DNA of 64,000 nucleotides from Butyrivibrio sp. XPD2006 (lineage in GTDB: Bacteria > Bacillota > Clostridia > Lachnospirales > Lachnospiraceae). The DNA is taken from contig NZ_ATVT01000002.1 in NCBI RefSeq assembly GCF_000420865.1, forward strand, positions 62,001 through 126,000, written 5' to 3'. Within the stretch, counting starts at the first letter, position 1, and every line of letters begins with the position of its first letter. Below the pieces are notes generated by a model, which did no database searches, was not told where the DNA came from, and saw nothing but the letters and a program-made list of their open reading frames with translations. Made by a program: the position numbers and the translations under genes. Shown here one piece after another: positions 43,779 to 53,280 of this stretch.

Positions 43779-43931
43779 TCAGAATATAATTTTCTTTCTT
43801 GATGCAAGGAGTTTAGCTCCGCTGATGATAAGAAGAACTCCTGTTGCAACTCCCACAATTATTGAGATTATTCCGAAAGCGATATTAAGTGCTCCGGATC
43901 CTCCCAAAACCTTATATACATGCTCGTCCAT
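43779..43931 (-). CDS. 50-residue membrane protein
   Basis: Short gene encoding MDEHVYKVLGGSGALNIAFG and onward, 50 residues. One or two hydrophobic segments with small residues (IAFGIISIIVGVATGVLLII) are followed by a basic end (KLLASRKKIIF). GGGAGG lies five bases before the ATG at 43931, and the stop codon at 43779 is one base from the next start. Good ribosome-binding site and coupling support it as a real gene. Function unknown; it may act as a partner of the 116-residue membrane protein. Confidence 0.7.
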   Translation of the reverse strand: MDEHVYKVLGGSGALNIAFGIISIIVGVATGVLLIISGAKLLASRKKIIF

Positions 43932-43945
43932 AATAGCCTCCCATA

Positions 43946-44623
43946 TTATTTAGCGCCGTATTCAGCGTAGTATTCATCAATAGATTTCTTGATTTCTTTT
44001 GTCAAAAGAACTTCGCCGTCAATCGGTCTGTTGTAGAGATATTCAACAACATCTGACATATTTACGATTGCATGAGCTCCGAAACCGTATCTCTCTTTGA
44101 TCTCATCGAGAGCGCTCATATCGGAGTCCTGACCCTTCTCCTGTCTGTTAAGCGAAACCATAAGTCCCACGATATCACAGTCAGCCTGCGCCTGAATGAT
44201 AGGAACTGTCTCCTCAATGGATTTACCGGATGTTGTAACATCCTCGATGATGAGAACCCTGTCACCGTCACGAAGCTTGGAGCCCAAAAGTATACCCTTA
44301 TCGCCGTGATCCTTGATCTCTTTTCTGTTAGAGCAGTATCTGATCTCTCTGCCGTAAAGTTCGCTGATGGCAACACTTGTTGCTACTGCCAGCGGAATAC
44401 CCTTGTATGCAGGTCCGAAGAGCACATCAAACTCAAGACCATAAGTATCATGAATAGCTCTTGCATAGTACTCACCAAGCTTACGAAGCTGAGCACCTGT
44501 AACGTATGCTCCCGCATTCATGAAAAACGGAGACTTGCGCCCGCTCTTAAGTGTGAACTCCCCAAACTTGAGAACATTGCTGTCCACCATGAACTCAATA
44601 AACTCTTCCTTGTATCTCTCCAT
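43946..44623 (-). CDS. pyrE: orotate phosphoribosyltransferase
   Basis: Pyrimidine enzyme of 225 residues converting orotate and PRPP to OMP. The PRPP-binding motif VLIIEDVTTSGKS spans residues 123-135. The catalytic loop region KEIKDHGDKG is present. AAGGAGAG precedes the ATG. It starts 2 bases after pyrF, so the last two UMP-synthesis steps are coupled. Confidence 0.96.
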   Translation of the reverse strand: MERYKEEFIEFMVDSNVLKFGEFTLKSGRKSPFFMNAGAYVTGAQLRKLGEYYARAIHDTYGLEFDVLFGPAYKGIPLAVATSVAISELYGREIRYCSNRKEIKDHGDKGILLGSKLRDGDRVLIIEDVTTSGKSIEETVPIIQAQADCDIVGLMVSLNRQEKGQDSDMSALDEIKERYGFGAHAIVNMSDVVEYLYNRPIDGEVLLTKEIKKSIDEYYAEYGAK

Positions 44624-44625
44624 AA

Positions 44626-45555
44626 CTATACTCTCCTTTGTAATGCATCTTCAATGTCTTTTTTCATATCAAGAGCAGCTGCTCTAGCAGCTTCTCCGAC
44701 TCTTCCATCTGAAAATTCCTTGTACGCATCACTCTTCCATGCAGCAATTATACCTCTTGAAGAGTTGACGATGGCTCCGAGGCCATCCTTGTTAAAGAAA
44801 TGAACCAGGTCTTTTCCCTTGCCGCCCTGAGCACCATAGCCCGGAACAAGTATATATGCCTTTGGCATTATCTCTCTTAAGATCTTGCCCATCTCGGGAT
44901 AGGTTGCACCGACAACCGCACCGACATTACTGTATGAACCGTCCATGGAATCAAGTCCCCATTTATCAACCTGCTCTCCGACTATCTCATAGAGCGGTCT
45001 GCCGTCTATGAGTCTGTCCTGGAACTCTCCGCTTGAAGGGTTTGAAGTCTTGACCAGCACAAATATGCCTTTGTCGGCACTGTTACAAACATCTATGAAA
45101 GGCTTAACGCCGTCTGTTCCAAGATAGGGATTTACTGTGGCGAAATCAGCATCGAAACCGCTGAATGTAGAATCCCCGATTTTTACTCCTCCCAAATGAG
45201 CCTGTGCGTATGAAAGAGATGTCGAACCGATGTCTCCTCTCTTGACATCCGCGATTACTACAAGCCCCTTTTCCTTACAGTAATCAACTGTTTTCTTGTA
45301 AGTAATAAGTCCCGGTATACCAAGTTCCTCATACATTGCTATCTGAGGCTTAACAGCCGGAACAATGTCACATATACTGTCTACGATCTCCTTGTTATAC
45401 TGCCAGAAGGCTTCAGCTGCACCTTCCAGGTTCTTGCCTTTTTCCTCGAAGCATCTGTCCTTGATCCTGTCCGGGATAAAATCCAGCTTCGGGTCAAGCC
45501 CCACTACAATCGGAGCATTAGTCTTTTGAATCTTGTCAATAAGTTTGGAGATCAT
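44626..45555 (-). CDS. pyrF: orotidine-5'-phosphate decarboxylase
   Basis: Converts OMP to UMP. The protein has 309 residues, the longer PyrF subfamily. The catalytic network is ADVKRGDIGST (Asp103, Lys105, Asp108), and KTSNPSSGEFQD and PGYGAQGG complete the phosphate site. It lies 20 bases after the receiver-protein gene with no visible terminator between them, so it may be read from the upstream signalling transcript or from an internal promoter I could not identify. Confidence 0.95.
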   Translation of the reverse strand: MISKLIDKIQKTNAPIVVGLDPKLDFIPDRIKDRCFEEKGKNLEGAAEAFWQYNKEIVDSICDIVPAVKPQIAMYEELGIPGLITYKKTVDYCKEKGLVVIADVKRGDIGSTSLSYAQAHLGGVKIGDSTFSGFDADFATVNPYLGTDGVKPFIDVCNSADKGIFVLVKTSNPSSGEFQDRLIDGRPLYEIVGEQVDKWGLDSMDGSYSNVGAVVGATYPEMGKILREIMPKAYILVPGYGAQGGKGKDLVHFFNKDGLGAIVNSSRGIIAAWKSDAYKEFSDGRVGEAARAAALDMKKDIEDALQRRV

Positions 45556-45575
45556 GAAATTTTACCTTTTCCTTT

Positions 45576-46355
45576 TTATTTATTAGATTTGTTCCTGTTT
45601 TCAAGAACCGTAAAGAAGTCATCTATTGCCCCGATAAGCTTTTCTTTGGGCATTGATTTCAAAAGATATTTGGCAGGCTTTAGGCTGATAACCTTCATTA
45701 CGCTTTCCTTGTCATCCTTGGCTGTAAGGAAAATAACAGGAATATCTCTGATAGCAGGGGTCTCTCTGATCTCTTTCAGCACATCGGGCCCGCTCATGAC
45801 AGGCATCTCGTAGTCTAAAAGAATGAGATCCACCGAATTCTGCATCAAAAAGCTCATAGCTATTTTGCCGGAGCTTGCCATATAAACGTGATACTTAACG
45901 GAGAGCCATGTTCTCATCATTCTGAGCATTGCTCCGTCGTCATCGATGATAAGCACTTTTTTCCTGAGGCTTTCGTCCACTGCGCTGTAATCAAATACTA
46001 CATTAAGATCCTGTACAAGGAGTTTGACATCAAGAGGTCTGAGATATGTCTCCTGGATCTTTTCCTTGGGAATAATGCACATCGCAAGGTCGAGCTCCTC
46101 TTTGTTACCAATAAGGTAGAGCATGAATCTCTCTGAATCGATTGCTTCGTTGAGGTACTTCAGAACACTTAAATGATCCTCGGTAAAATCCCCCAGATAC
46201 AGAATATATACCTTGGGCTTATCAGCAATCTCACTGATCGCGCTCTTGGTAGGGCCCGCAGTCTCTACCTGAAAATCCTCTTTGAGAAGTCCAATCATTA
46301 TTGCATTTATCATAAAGCTCTTTTGTATTCCGATAAGCAATACTCTTTTGTCCAT
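45576..46355 (-). CDS. two-domain receiver protein (first domain degenerate)
   Basis: Cytosolic protein of 259 residues. Residues 1-125 have a receiver-like fold (RVLLIGIQKSFMINAIMIGLL) but lack the acidic pocket and acceptor Asp. Residues 132-250 form a standard receiver with LIIDDDGAM and acceptor Asp181 (LILLDYEMPVMSG) and ending VIFLTAKDD. There is no output domain. It follows the hybrid kinase by 28 bases and probably takes phosphate from that kinase's HPt domain. It would act by protein contact, like CheY- or Spo0F-type proteins. Confidence 0.88.
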   Translation of the reverse strand: MDKRVLLIGIQKSFMINAIMIGLLKEDFQVETAGPTKSAISEIADKPKVYILYLGDFTEDHLSVLKYLNEAIDSERFMLYLIGNKEELDLAMCIIPKEKIQETYLRPLDVKLLVQDLNVVFDYSAVDESLRKKVLIIDDDGAMLRMMRTWLSVKYHVYMASSGKIAMSFLMQNSVDLILLDYEMPVMSGPDVLKEIRETPAIRDIPVIFLTAKDDKESVMKVISLKPAKYLLKSMPKEKLIGAIDDFFTVLENRNKSNK

Positions 46356-46383
46356 CCGCCAGTGCCTCTCACTTATATTTACT

Positions 46384-49300
46384 CTACAATATATTTAAAA
46401 GTCCATCTCTGTCAACTGCTGCCATAAGTCTTTTTACTTCGTGATATTTGTTTCTGTATTCCGCCGGAATAGCGTAATCTTCAAGCATTTTCATAATATC
46501 ATCCGCGCTGTCAAAATATGATGCCGATACAAATTCTTTTATGGTAGCAAAGGCATTTTCCAGCTCTTCAGGAGATATTTCGGTTTTTTTATTTTCATCT
46601 TCTTTAAACAGAGGTTCGAGTCTTGTGTTATAACTTCTGTACATCGAAAGAAGATCCGGAGTCAACATTCTTATATTATCAACATCTCCGTTGTTTCCGC
46701 AACTCTCAAGAAATTCTGCTTTTTCAGCGAGGTCGAGAGCACCCACCGCTCTGGCTGAGCTCTTCAGGCCATGAACATAAATGGTATAGTTCTTGATATC
46801 ATTTTCCGTCTCATAGCGCTCAATGGCTCCGGCTCTCTCATCAATAGACAACCAGAAATCCTTCATTACATCCCTGGCAAGAACTGCTGATCCGCATCGC
46901 TCAATGGCTGCATTTATATCCACACCGGTTATCTTGAGAAGATCCTGGAATGCATTTTTATCTTCTTCATCAGTCTCTGCACCTTCGGAGATAAATCCCT
47001 CATCCGAAGATTTAGTAACCATGTCCTTTGGCAGATACAACATGATCATTTCTTCAAGTTTCTCAGGATCCACAGGTTTTGACATATAATTTGCAAATCC
47101 TTCGCCCAAATACATTTCTCTGGAGCCGGAAATTGCATTGGCTGTCAGCGCCACAACCGGTGTATTCTTATTCAGATTGTCAGACATCTCTTCCATGGCA
47201 TGGAAAGTCTGGATTCCGTCCATCTCAGGCATTCTGTGATCCAAAAAGATTATATCGTATTTATTGTTTTTTACCATCTCAAGGGCGTCCATACCGCTTA
47301 TAGCTGTATCCACCTGCATTCTGGTCTGTTTTAACAGGCCCTTGATAACAGTAAGATTTGTTTTGGTATCATCAACCACAAGTATCCTGGCTTTTTCTGC
47401 ATGGAAGCTCTCCTGATATGCTCCCATTGCTTTTTGGACTTCACCTGCTTTCTGTGTAAAATCTCCAACAGGTTCCCAGTCCACAACACGTTGTTTTATG
47501 GCAAAAGAGAATATGCTTCCCTCCCCGTACTTACTGCTGACATCCAGTTTGGAGTCCATAAGTTCAAGAAGTGATACTACGATGTTTATACCAAGCCCCG
47601 AGCCCTCAATAGTCCTGTTCTTTTTGGCATCGATTCTCTCAAAGGCAGACATGAGTTTATCCATATCTTCCTCCCTGATTCCAATGCCGGTATCTCGAAC
47701 GCTGATCTTCAGCATGATGTCCTGAACATCATCGTATTCAGGATTCTCGGGTTCTACTTCCTCATAGTCCACATCAAGCACAACAGATCCGGCCTCAGTG
47801 TACTTGACAGCATTTGTCACAATGTTCAGTATACACTGTTTGATCCTGATCTCATCGCCAAAAAGAATATGCGGGATCTTCTCATTAACATTGATGGAAA
47901 GGTCCAAATTCTTTTCCCTTGCTCTGACATCGGACATGTTAAAGAGATCGTTGAGCAATGAACCAAGCTCGTATTCAACCGGAATGATCTCCATCTTGCC
48001 GGCCTCAATTTTGGAGAAGTCCAGGATATCATTGATCAGTGCCAAAAGAGTCTTGCCTGAGCTCTGTATGTCTCTTGCATAATCAAGTATTGTCTCATCC
48101 GCAGACTCTCTGAGGATCATCTCATCAAAACCCAGAACAGCGTTGATAGGTGTTCTGATCTCATGAGAAATAGCAGACAGAAACCTGGATTTTGCTTCAT
48201 TGGCCGACTTGGCTATTTGGAGCTGATCTTCGATATTCTGTCTGGTCTTAACCAGTTCGATATACTCTACAAGCCTGTATACCGTAAGATCAACGGCGTG
48301 ATACAAGCCTTCTATTTCATCTTTGGTATTGATTTCCAGATTATGAACCTCTTCAACTGCCGTATTAAGGTTTTTGTCATTGGAATTATATATACTTGTC
48401 ATGGCCTTGGACAGAGCCCTGATTGGTCTTGCAATCCTCCACTGGGCATATCTGTTCATAAAAACTGCCATCGGAATAACAATAACAGAAATCAGCATAG
48501 CCAGCTGAATACTGAATTTATAATCCACCCTCCTCTGTCCTGATACCTGTTCATTAAAATATGTTGTTTCATCCTGGAACACGCCTTCCATCTCACGGCT
48601 GACGATCAGTTCCATCCGGGCCGCGCTTCCGACATCAGACAGTGAATTCTTACTCACCGGCTGCTCCAGGGCATTATCATTTTTAATGATCGGCAGAATT
48701 GTATTGGATGCAAGCTCTGCTGATATTCCGATAACCAGAGCTTCAAAAATAATGATATTCATAATGATAAGGCTGATCCTGGAAGTGGCTTCCACAGTAT
48801 ATCTCTCATCTTCCGAGAGCTTGGAGGTATCCACATAGTATTTGCCGTTACCAAATAAAAGTTTGATCTTATCAGGAAGTTTTTTGAATATTAAATAGAC
48901 AATAAAGCTGCTTAAAAGACATCCCGGCAGCTCATTTAAGAAAAAGAACAACTGCTGTTTCAATGAAATAACAGCAATCCCCTCATCACTAAGCAGTATA
49001 AGAATAATACCCCAAAAATTACCGACCAGTATCTGCAGGAAAACAGATGCCAGAATAACCTTGTACTTTTTGGCATAGAACCTCCTTCTGGCAAGCATAT
49101 CCACTACACATACCACAAGAAGGTAGACGAATGTCATATATGAAAAAGAGCTGCTGACATAAGACCTGTGAAGAAACACCAAAAGGACGCATATCATCCC
49201 GGGTATGTTACCGCCAAGAGCGGTAACAACAACCAACGGAATATATCTGATGGCATATAAAAGTCCTGCTTTAAAATAGCCTGTCCTTTCAACATAAAGT

Positions 49301-49419
49301 ACGTTTTCATTGTACAGTATGATAAAAGCTGCAGTCAGCAGCACCATCAGAGCTGTTATGATTCTCTTTGTGATCTGTTTCGGATTTCGGGGTCGTTTGA
49401 ACATTCCGGCTATTTCCAT
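46384..49419 (-). CDS. membrane hybrid histidine kinase with receiver and HPt domains
   Basis: Hybrid kinase of about 1011 residues. I choose the ATG at 49419 (GAGG nine bases upstream) over a GTG at 49428 that abuts that site. About six membrane helices (20-185) precede another helix pair enclosing an extracellular segment (about 215-330). A HAMP-like linker and coiled coil lead to HisKA with SHEIRTPINAVLGFDEM (His near 419). The ATPase domain has NAVKYTEAG, DTGIGI and GSGLGI. The receiver has acceptor Asp in IIFLDHRMPEMDG, and HPt has His in YVHGLKSSARAVG. It lies 17 bases after the hydrogenase-like gene. Signal unknown. Confidence 0.93.
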   Translation of the reverse strand: MEIAGMFKRPRNPKQITKRIITALMVLLTAAFIILYNENVLYVERTGYFKAGLLYAIRYIPLVVVTALGGNIPGMICVLLVFLHRSYVSSSFSYMTFVYLLVVCVVDMLARRRFYAKKYKVILASVFLQILVGNFWGIILILLSDEGIAVISLKQQLFFFLNELPGCLLSSFIVYLIFKKLPDKIKLLFGNGKYYVDTSKLSEDERYTVEATSRISLIIMNIIIFEALVIGISAELASNTILPIIKNDNALEQPVSKNSLSDVGSAARMELIVSREMEGVFQDETTYFNEQVSGQRRVDYKFSIQLAMLISVIVIPMAVFMNRYAQWRIARPIRALSKAMTSIYNSNDKNLNTAVEEVHNLEINTKDEIEGLYHAVDLTVYRLVEYIELVKTRQNIEDQLQIAKSANEAKSRFLSAISHEIRTPINAVLGFDEMILRESADETILDYARDIQSSGKTLLALINDILDFSKIEAGKMEIIPVEYELGSLLNDLFNMSDVRAREKNLDLSINVNEKIPHILFGDEIRIKQCILNIVTNAVKYTEAGSVVLDVDYEEVEPENPEYDDVQDIMLKISVRDTGIGIREEDMDKLMSAFERIDAKKNRTIEGSGLGINIVVSLLELMDSKLDVSSKYGEGSIFSFAIKQRVVDWEPVGDFTQKAGEVQKAMGAYQESFHAEKARILVVDDTKTNLTVIKGLLKQTRMQVDTAISGMDALEMVKNNKYDIIFLDHRMPEMDGIQTFHAMEEMSDNLNKNTPVVALTANAISGSREMYLGEGFANYMSKPVDPEKLEEMIMLYLPKDMVTKSSDEGFISEGAETDEEDKNAFQDLLKITGVDINAAIERCGSAVLARDVMKDFWLSIDERAGAIERYETENDIKNYTIYVHGLKSSARAVGALDLAEKAEFLESCGNNGDVDNIRMLTPDLLSMYRSYNTRLEPLFKEDENKKTEISPEELENAFATIKEFVSASYFDSADDIMKMLEDYAIPAEYRNKYHEVKRLMAAVDRDGLLNIL

Positions 49420-49436
49420 ATATGGCACCCTCAGTA

Positions 49437-50909
49437 TTACATATGACCGTCTCTGTGCATCGAAAACTTATCCATAGGATAATTCTTGAGATTTTCCAAA
49501 ACTTTTCTGTCATCTGCCTTTGCAAGAAGAGCTTCTCTGGGCTTATTTATATCACTGATATTCTTGTGTCTTGAAGGTCCGCCTACACAGCCTCCGGGAC
49601 AAACCATACCTTCGATAAAGTCCTCGGGAAGCTTACCAACCTTAAGAAGAGTAAGAGCTTTTTTACACTCTGCTCCGCCTGCTGCTCTGTGAAGCTTGAT
49701 ACCCTCGGTATCTTCTCCTCTCTCGTGCATACACTCGATAACAGCATTTGCAACTCCGCCGCTGGCTGCAAATCTCTTTCCCCAGATTGAAGACTCCTGA
49801 TAATCCTCGGGAACAGGCTCAAATTTGGCATCCTTGGATCTCATGAGAGCTCTGAGTTCTCCGTAGGTTACAACGTAATCCGCATTGTCCGGAACTGATT
49901 TATCCTGAGCCTCAGACTTCTTGGCGATACATGGTCCGATAAATACCGTTACGCATCCGGGTCTTGTAGCCTTTAAATATCTTGAAATAGCACACATAGG
50001 AGAAACTGTTGATGACATATTCTCCTTGTACTGCTCGGGGAAATGCTTCTTTAACATATTGATGAATGCAGGACAGCATGAAGTTGTCATCTTTCTGCCT
50101 TCCTTGTATGCCTCTGACCACTCTGCAGATTCATAGGCAGCTGTCATATCACCGCCAAGTCCTACTTCTACCATATCCGCAAAACCGATCTTTTTAAGTC
50201 CCTCCCTGATGGAACCCATGGTGATTTCCTCACCGAACTGTCCCTCGGTTGCAGGTGCACACATTGCAATAACTTCTTTGCCTGCTTTGATCTCTTTTAT
50301 GATGTCTACGAGGAAGGTCTTGCTTCCGATAGCTGCAAACGGACAGCTGTGGATACAATGTCCGCACTGTATACACTTATCCTCGTCAATCTTGCAATAT
50401 CCGTACTCATCGTAGGTAATAGCGCCTACAGGACATGCCTTCTTACAAGGTCTCTCGAGATGAACGATAGCGTTATAAGGACATGCATTTGCACACATTC
50501 CGCACTCCTTACACTTGGCAGGATCGATGTGCATATGTGTATCACCCGGTGTGATGGCACCGAATTTGCAGGAACTCAGGCAGGCCTTACCCATACAGAA
50601 TCTGCAGTTATCAGTTACAGAATATGCAGCGATCGGACACTCGTCACATGCCGGATCGATAACCTGCACAATATTCTCAGATTCAGGATTGTAGCTGGGA
50701 GCCTTGGCATTTGCCAGATTGATCCTCTGCCTTACAATCTCCCTCTCCTTATATACGCAGCAGCGATACTCCGGCTTGGGTCCCGGTATCATCTTGAGCA
50801 CAAGCTGCTCAATGTGCTCCTGATCATTTTCGCCATTCCACTCCAGTCTGCACACTTCCTCCATGATCTTGTGCTTGAAGCTGTTCATACTCGCATCATT
50901 TGTTACCAT
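49437..50909 (-). CDS. [FeFe]-hydrogenase-like iron-sulfur protein
   Basis: Iron-sulfur protein of 490 residues. The N-terminal half has several cluster motifs: CDECPIAAYSVTDNCRFCMGKAC (87-110), CKECGMCANACP (133-144) and CIQCGHCIHSCP (179-190). The C-terminal half has the H-cluster motifs: TSCCPAF (276-282), GPCIAKKSE (325-333, Cys327) and EGMVCPGGCVGG (Cys437, Cys441). All four expected ligand cysteines are present. The variant second and third motifs fit the less-studied monomeric group B type rather than bifurcating HydA. It may produce or sense H2. GGAG precedes the ATG; it lies between an ABC transporter and a hybrid kinase. Confidence 0.85.
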   Translation of the reverse strand: MVTNDASMNSFKHKIMEEVCRLEWNGENDQEHIEQLVLKMIPGPKPEYRCCVYKEREIVRQRINLANAKAPSYNPESENIVQVIDPACDECPIAAYSVTDNCRFCMGKACLSSCKFGAITPGDTHMHIDPAKCKECGMCANACPYNAIVHLERPCKKACPVGAITYDEYGYCKIDEDKCIQCGHCIHSCPFAAIGSKTFLVDIIKEIKAGKEVIAMCAPATEGQFGEEITMGSIREGLKKIGFADMVEVGLGGDMTAAYESAEWSEAYKEGRKMTTSCCPAFINMLKKHFPEQYKENMSSTVSPMCAISRYLKATRPGCVTVFIGPCIAKKSEAQDKSVPDNADYVVTYGELRALMRSKDAKFEPVPEDYQESSIWGKRFAASGGVANAVIECMHERGEDTEGIKLHRAAGGAECKKALTLLKVGKLPEDFIEGMVCPGGCVGGPSRHKNISDINKPREALLAKADDRKVLENLKNYPMDKFSMHRDGHM

Positions 50910-50925
50910 AAAAAATCTCCTTTTT

Positions 50926-51507
50926 TCATACCATCTGAATTACACGGCCAAAGCCAAGTCCTCTTGTGTCATGGGTCGTAAGAACCAGTGGTCCCGAACC
51001 CTGCTTGTGTCTGATATATTCAATGCACTTCTCCCTGGACTCATCGTCAAGTCCCGTGAAAGGTTCATCCATGATCAGAATATCACTGGGAATGGCACAG
51101 GCTCTGACGATTGCCACGCGTCTTTTCTGGCCTCCCGACAGCTCTTTTACCGGCTTATGAATTGCCTCCTCCGGAAGGAGCTTAAGCAGTTCCTCCGTTA
51201 CCGTCTCCTTAAAGACCTTCCTGCTGACCATCGTCACATTGGTGACTGCATCATATTCCTCGCAAAGACGGTCCTCCTGAAAAACAGTTCCGGAATTGAT
51301 GAACGGATATTTATAATCACCGAGGAGCTTCACTGTTCCCGCATCCGGCTTCTCAAGCCCCAGTATGAGACGCAGGAGAGTTGTCTTGCCACAACCCGAA
51401 GGTCCTGTGATTATGTAGCTGTGTTCTGATTCTATATTAAGGTTGAAGTCTTCAAGTACGACCTTGCCATCGTACGACTTCTTCACATCTTTTACTTCAA
51501 TTGTCAT
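50926..51507 (-). CDS. ABC transporter ATP-binding protein (nitrate/taurine/NMT1 type)
   Basis: ATPase of 193 residues, short for the SsuB/TauB family. Walker A is GPSGCGKTT, signature LSGGQKRRVAIVRA and Walker B ILIMDEPFTGLD, with the H-loop in TTHD. The start at 51507 follows GGGGG and overlaps the permease gene by 11 bases. It energises the adjacent permease and binding protein. Substrate unknown. Confidence 0.9.
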   Translation of the reverse strand: MTIEVKDVKKSYDGKVVLEDFNLNIESEHSYIITGPSGCGKTTLLRLILGLEKPDAGTVKLLGDYKYPFINSGTVFQEDRLCEEYDAVTNVTMVSRKVFKETVTEELLKLLPEEAIHKPVKELSGGQKRRVAIVRACAIPSDILIMDEPFTGLDDESREKCIEYIRHKQGSGPLVLTTHDTRGLGFGRVIQMV

Positions 51508-52240
51508 TTCGTTCCCCCAATGCCAGGGCAAGTATCTTCTCACAGATAAAAGAGATCAGGACTATAACTATAGTCCAGGCAAAAAGCTCGCCGGTCTCCA
51601 AATAAACCTTGGCCAGATACAGGCCGTTGCCCATTGTGTGAAGGGGCTGTCCTATAACTTCTGCAGCTATTCCGCTCTTAAAGCTCATTCCGATAGCAAG
51701 TTTAAATGCACTCCGGAAAAAAGGTTTCAGCTGCGGCAAAAAGATATATCGGATAACCCGGCCACCCGGCATCCTGAAAACTTCAGCCATCTCAAGGAGC
51801 TTTTTGTCAGTAGAAAGAAGCCCCTCCAAAGTGCTGAGGTAGAGTATCGGAAAAACCACCATCGCACAGATTATCACAGATATATTTTTGCTTCCGAACC
51901 ATATCAGCAGAAGTATTACAAAACTCGCCACAGGTACGGATTTCAAAGTTACAACAAAAGGCTGTAGAAAATCCCTTATAAACTCTTTGGTGTATGCCAG
52001 ATATGCGGCTCCTGTTCCAAGAACCGTCCCCACCAAAAATCCCAGGAGTATACGCCATGTACTCTCTGCTATCGATTCCCAGAAATCAGCTGTTCCGGAC
52101 AGACTGATCAACGCTCTGACAGTCTCCAAAGGTCCGGCCAAAAGTATTTTGTTATGTATTATCAGGGCTACCAGCTGCCAGATCACAAGCCATAAAAGTA
52201 CCGGAATGCCCTTCTTCAAAACTTTTTTCAACAAGTCCAT
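51497..52240 (-). CDS. ABC transporter permease (SsuC/TauC type)
   Basis: Permease of 247 residues with about six membrane helices and the family block PVASFVILLLIWFGSKNISV. The EAA-like loop is EMAEVFRMPGGRVIRYIFLPQ. The start at ATG 52240 has GGGGGA just upstream; ATG 52252 is possible. It overlaps the ATPase gene and lies next to the binding-lipoprotein gene. The family moves sulfonates, nitrate, pyrimidine precursors or aromatic acids. The true ligand cannot be read from sequence. Confidence 0.88.
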   Translation of the reverse strand: MDLLKKVLKKGIPVLLWLVIWQLVALIIHNKILLAGPLETVRALISLSGTADFWESIAESTWRILLGFLVGTVLGTGAAYLAYTKEFIRDFLQPFVVTLKSVPVASFVILLLIWFGSKNISVIICAMVVFPILYLSTLEGLLSTDKKLLEMAEVFRMPGGRVIRYIFLPQLKPFFRSAFKLAIGMSFKSGIAAEVIGQPLHTMGNGLYLAKVYLETGELFAWTIVIVLISFICEKILALALGERNDN

Positions 52241-52248
52241 TCCCCCGG

Positions 52249-53250
52249 TCAAGCCCCATAGTAAAACTCATCGCCGGGGATACTTCCTCCAACGGATTTG
52301 GGATCCTGTTCAAACAAAACCTTGAGATACCCTGCAAGAGTATCCTTCATCTCTTTTCCCGTAATACATGTAATGTTGCAGTTTGGAATAGCCTTCTTGG
52401 CCAGTGGCTCCTTGGCTATGATGCCCTGCTCCACCACGAGAGCCGCAGTGGTATCCACATCTGAAAGTGCCTTATCAGCGCTCTCTTTGTGCTCTTTGAG
52501 GAACGCATCCACAAGACTTCCGTGTTCCTTGATGAAGGAATTGGTCGCAACCGTAACACCGGTGACGATCTTACAGTCAGTATTAACCTTTGCCCATTCA
52601 TCGTTTAAGTCAAATGCAATCTTCAGCGACTCATTCTGAGCAAGTGCTGCGGTCACAAAGGGCTGAGGAAGGATTGCAACTGCATCAGCATTATCTGCAA
52701 ATATTGAAACAATCTCAGTAGGCTCTGACTTAAACTCAAGATTGCAATCTGTTACGCCATTTGCCTCAAGAAGATATCTGATTGTATATTCAGGAACCGC
52801 TCCCTGACCGGTTGTGTACACGGTCATACCGGACAGATCTGATACAGATGTAATCTGATCGCCGGCCGATATGCAATTAAGAACTCCCAGGGTATTGATA
52901 TCAATTACCGATACTCCGCCTTCAACCTTAGTGTTCATTACACATGCTACATTGGCCGGTACAGTAGCTATATCAACTTCTCCAGCCACCATTGCTGCCA
53001 TGACATCGCTGCCTACAGTGTACATCTCAAAGCTATAATTTGAAGCCTCTCCTTTGTTTATCTTATCAACAAGGTTTACAAGTCCTATTGTGGTGGCACC
53101 CTTCATGCCTCCGATCCGAATGACTGTGTCATCCTTCTTTTCCACAGCCCCGCACCCCATAAGTGCACTGGCGATTGTTCCGATAACCATAGCCAGAATG
53201 AGTATAAGGGCCACACTTGACAGTATTCTCTTTGATTTGTTCATTCTCAT
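52249..53250 (-). CDS. substrate-binding lipoprotein, NMT1/SsuA type
   Basis: Lipoprotein of 333 residues with signal peptide and lipobox SALMGC. The mature domain has the type-2 binding fold with RIGGMKGATTIGLVNLVDK, GEVDIATVPANVAC and VAILPQPFV, typical of NMT1/SsuA-like proteins. It overlaps or abuts the permease start, so the three transporter genes form one unit. LarB is encoded 30 bases upstream, so the ligand may be a cofactor precursor, metal complex or small organic acid; this is inference. Confidence 0.85.
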   Translation of the reverse strand: MRMNKSKRILSSVALILILAMVIGTIASALMGCGAVEKKDDTVIRIGGMKGATTIGLVNLVDKINKGEASNYSFEMYTVGSDVMAAMVAGEVDIATVPANVACVMNTKVEGGVSVIDINTLGVLNCISAGDQITSVSDLSGMTVYTTGQGAVPEYTIRYLLEANGVTDCNLEFKSEPTEIVSIFADNADAVAILPQPFVTAALAQNESLKIAFDLNDEWAKVNTDCKIVTGVTVATNSFIKEHGSLVDAFLKEHKESADKALSDVDTTAALVVEQGIIAKEPLAKKAIPNCNITCITGKEMKDTLAGYLKVLFEQDPKSVGGSIPGDEFYYGA

Positions 53251-53280
53251 TTTCGTGTATAAACTCCAGTCTCTCCGTAT

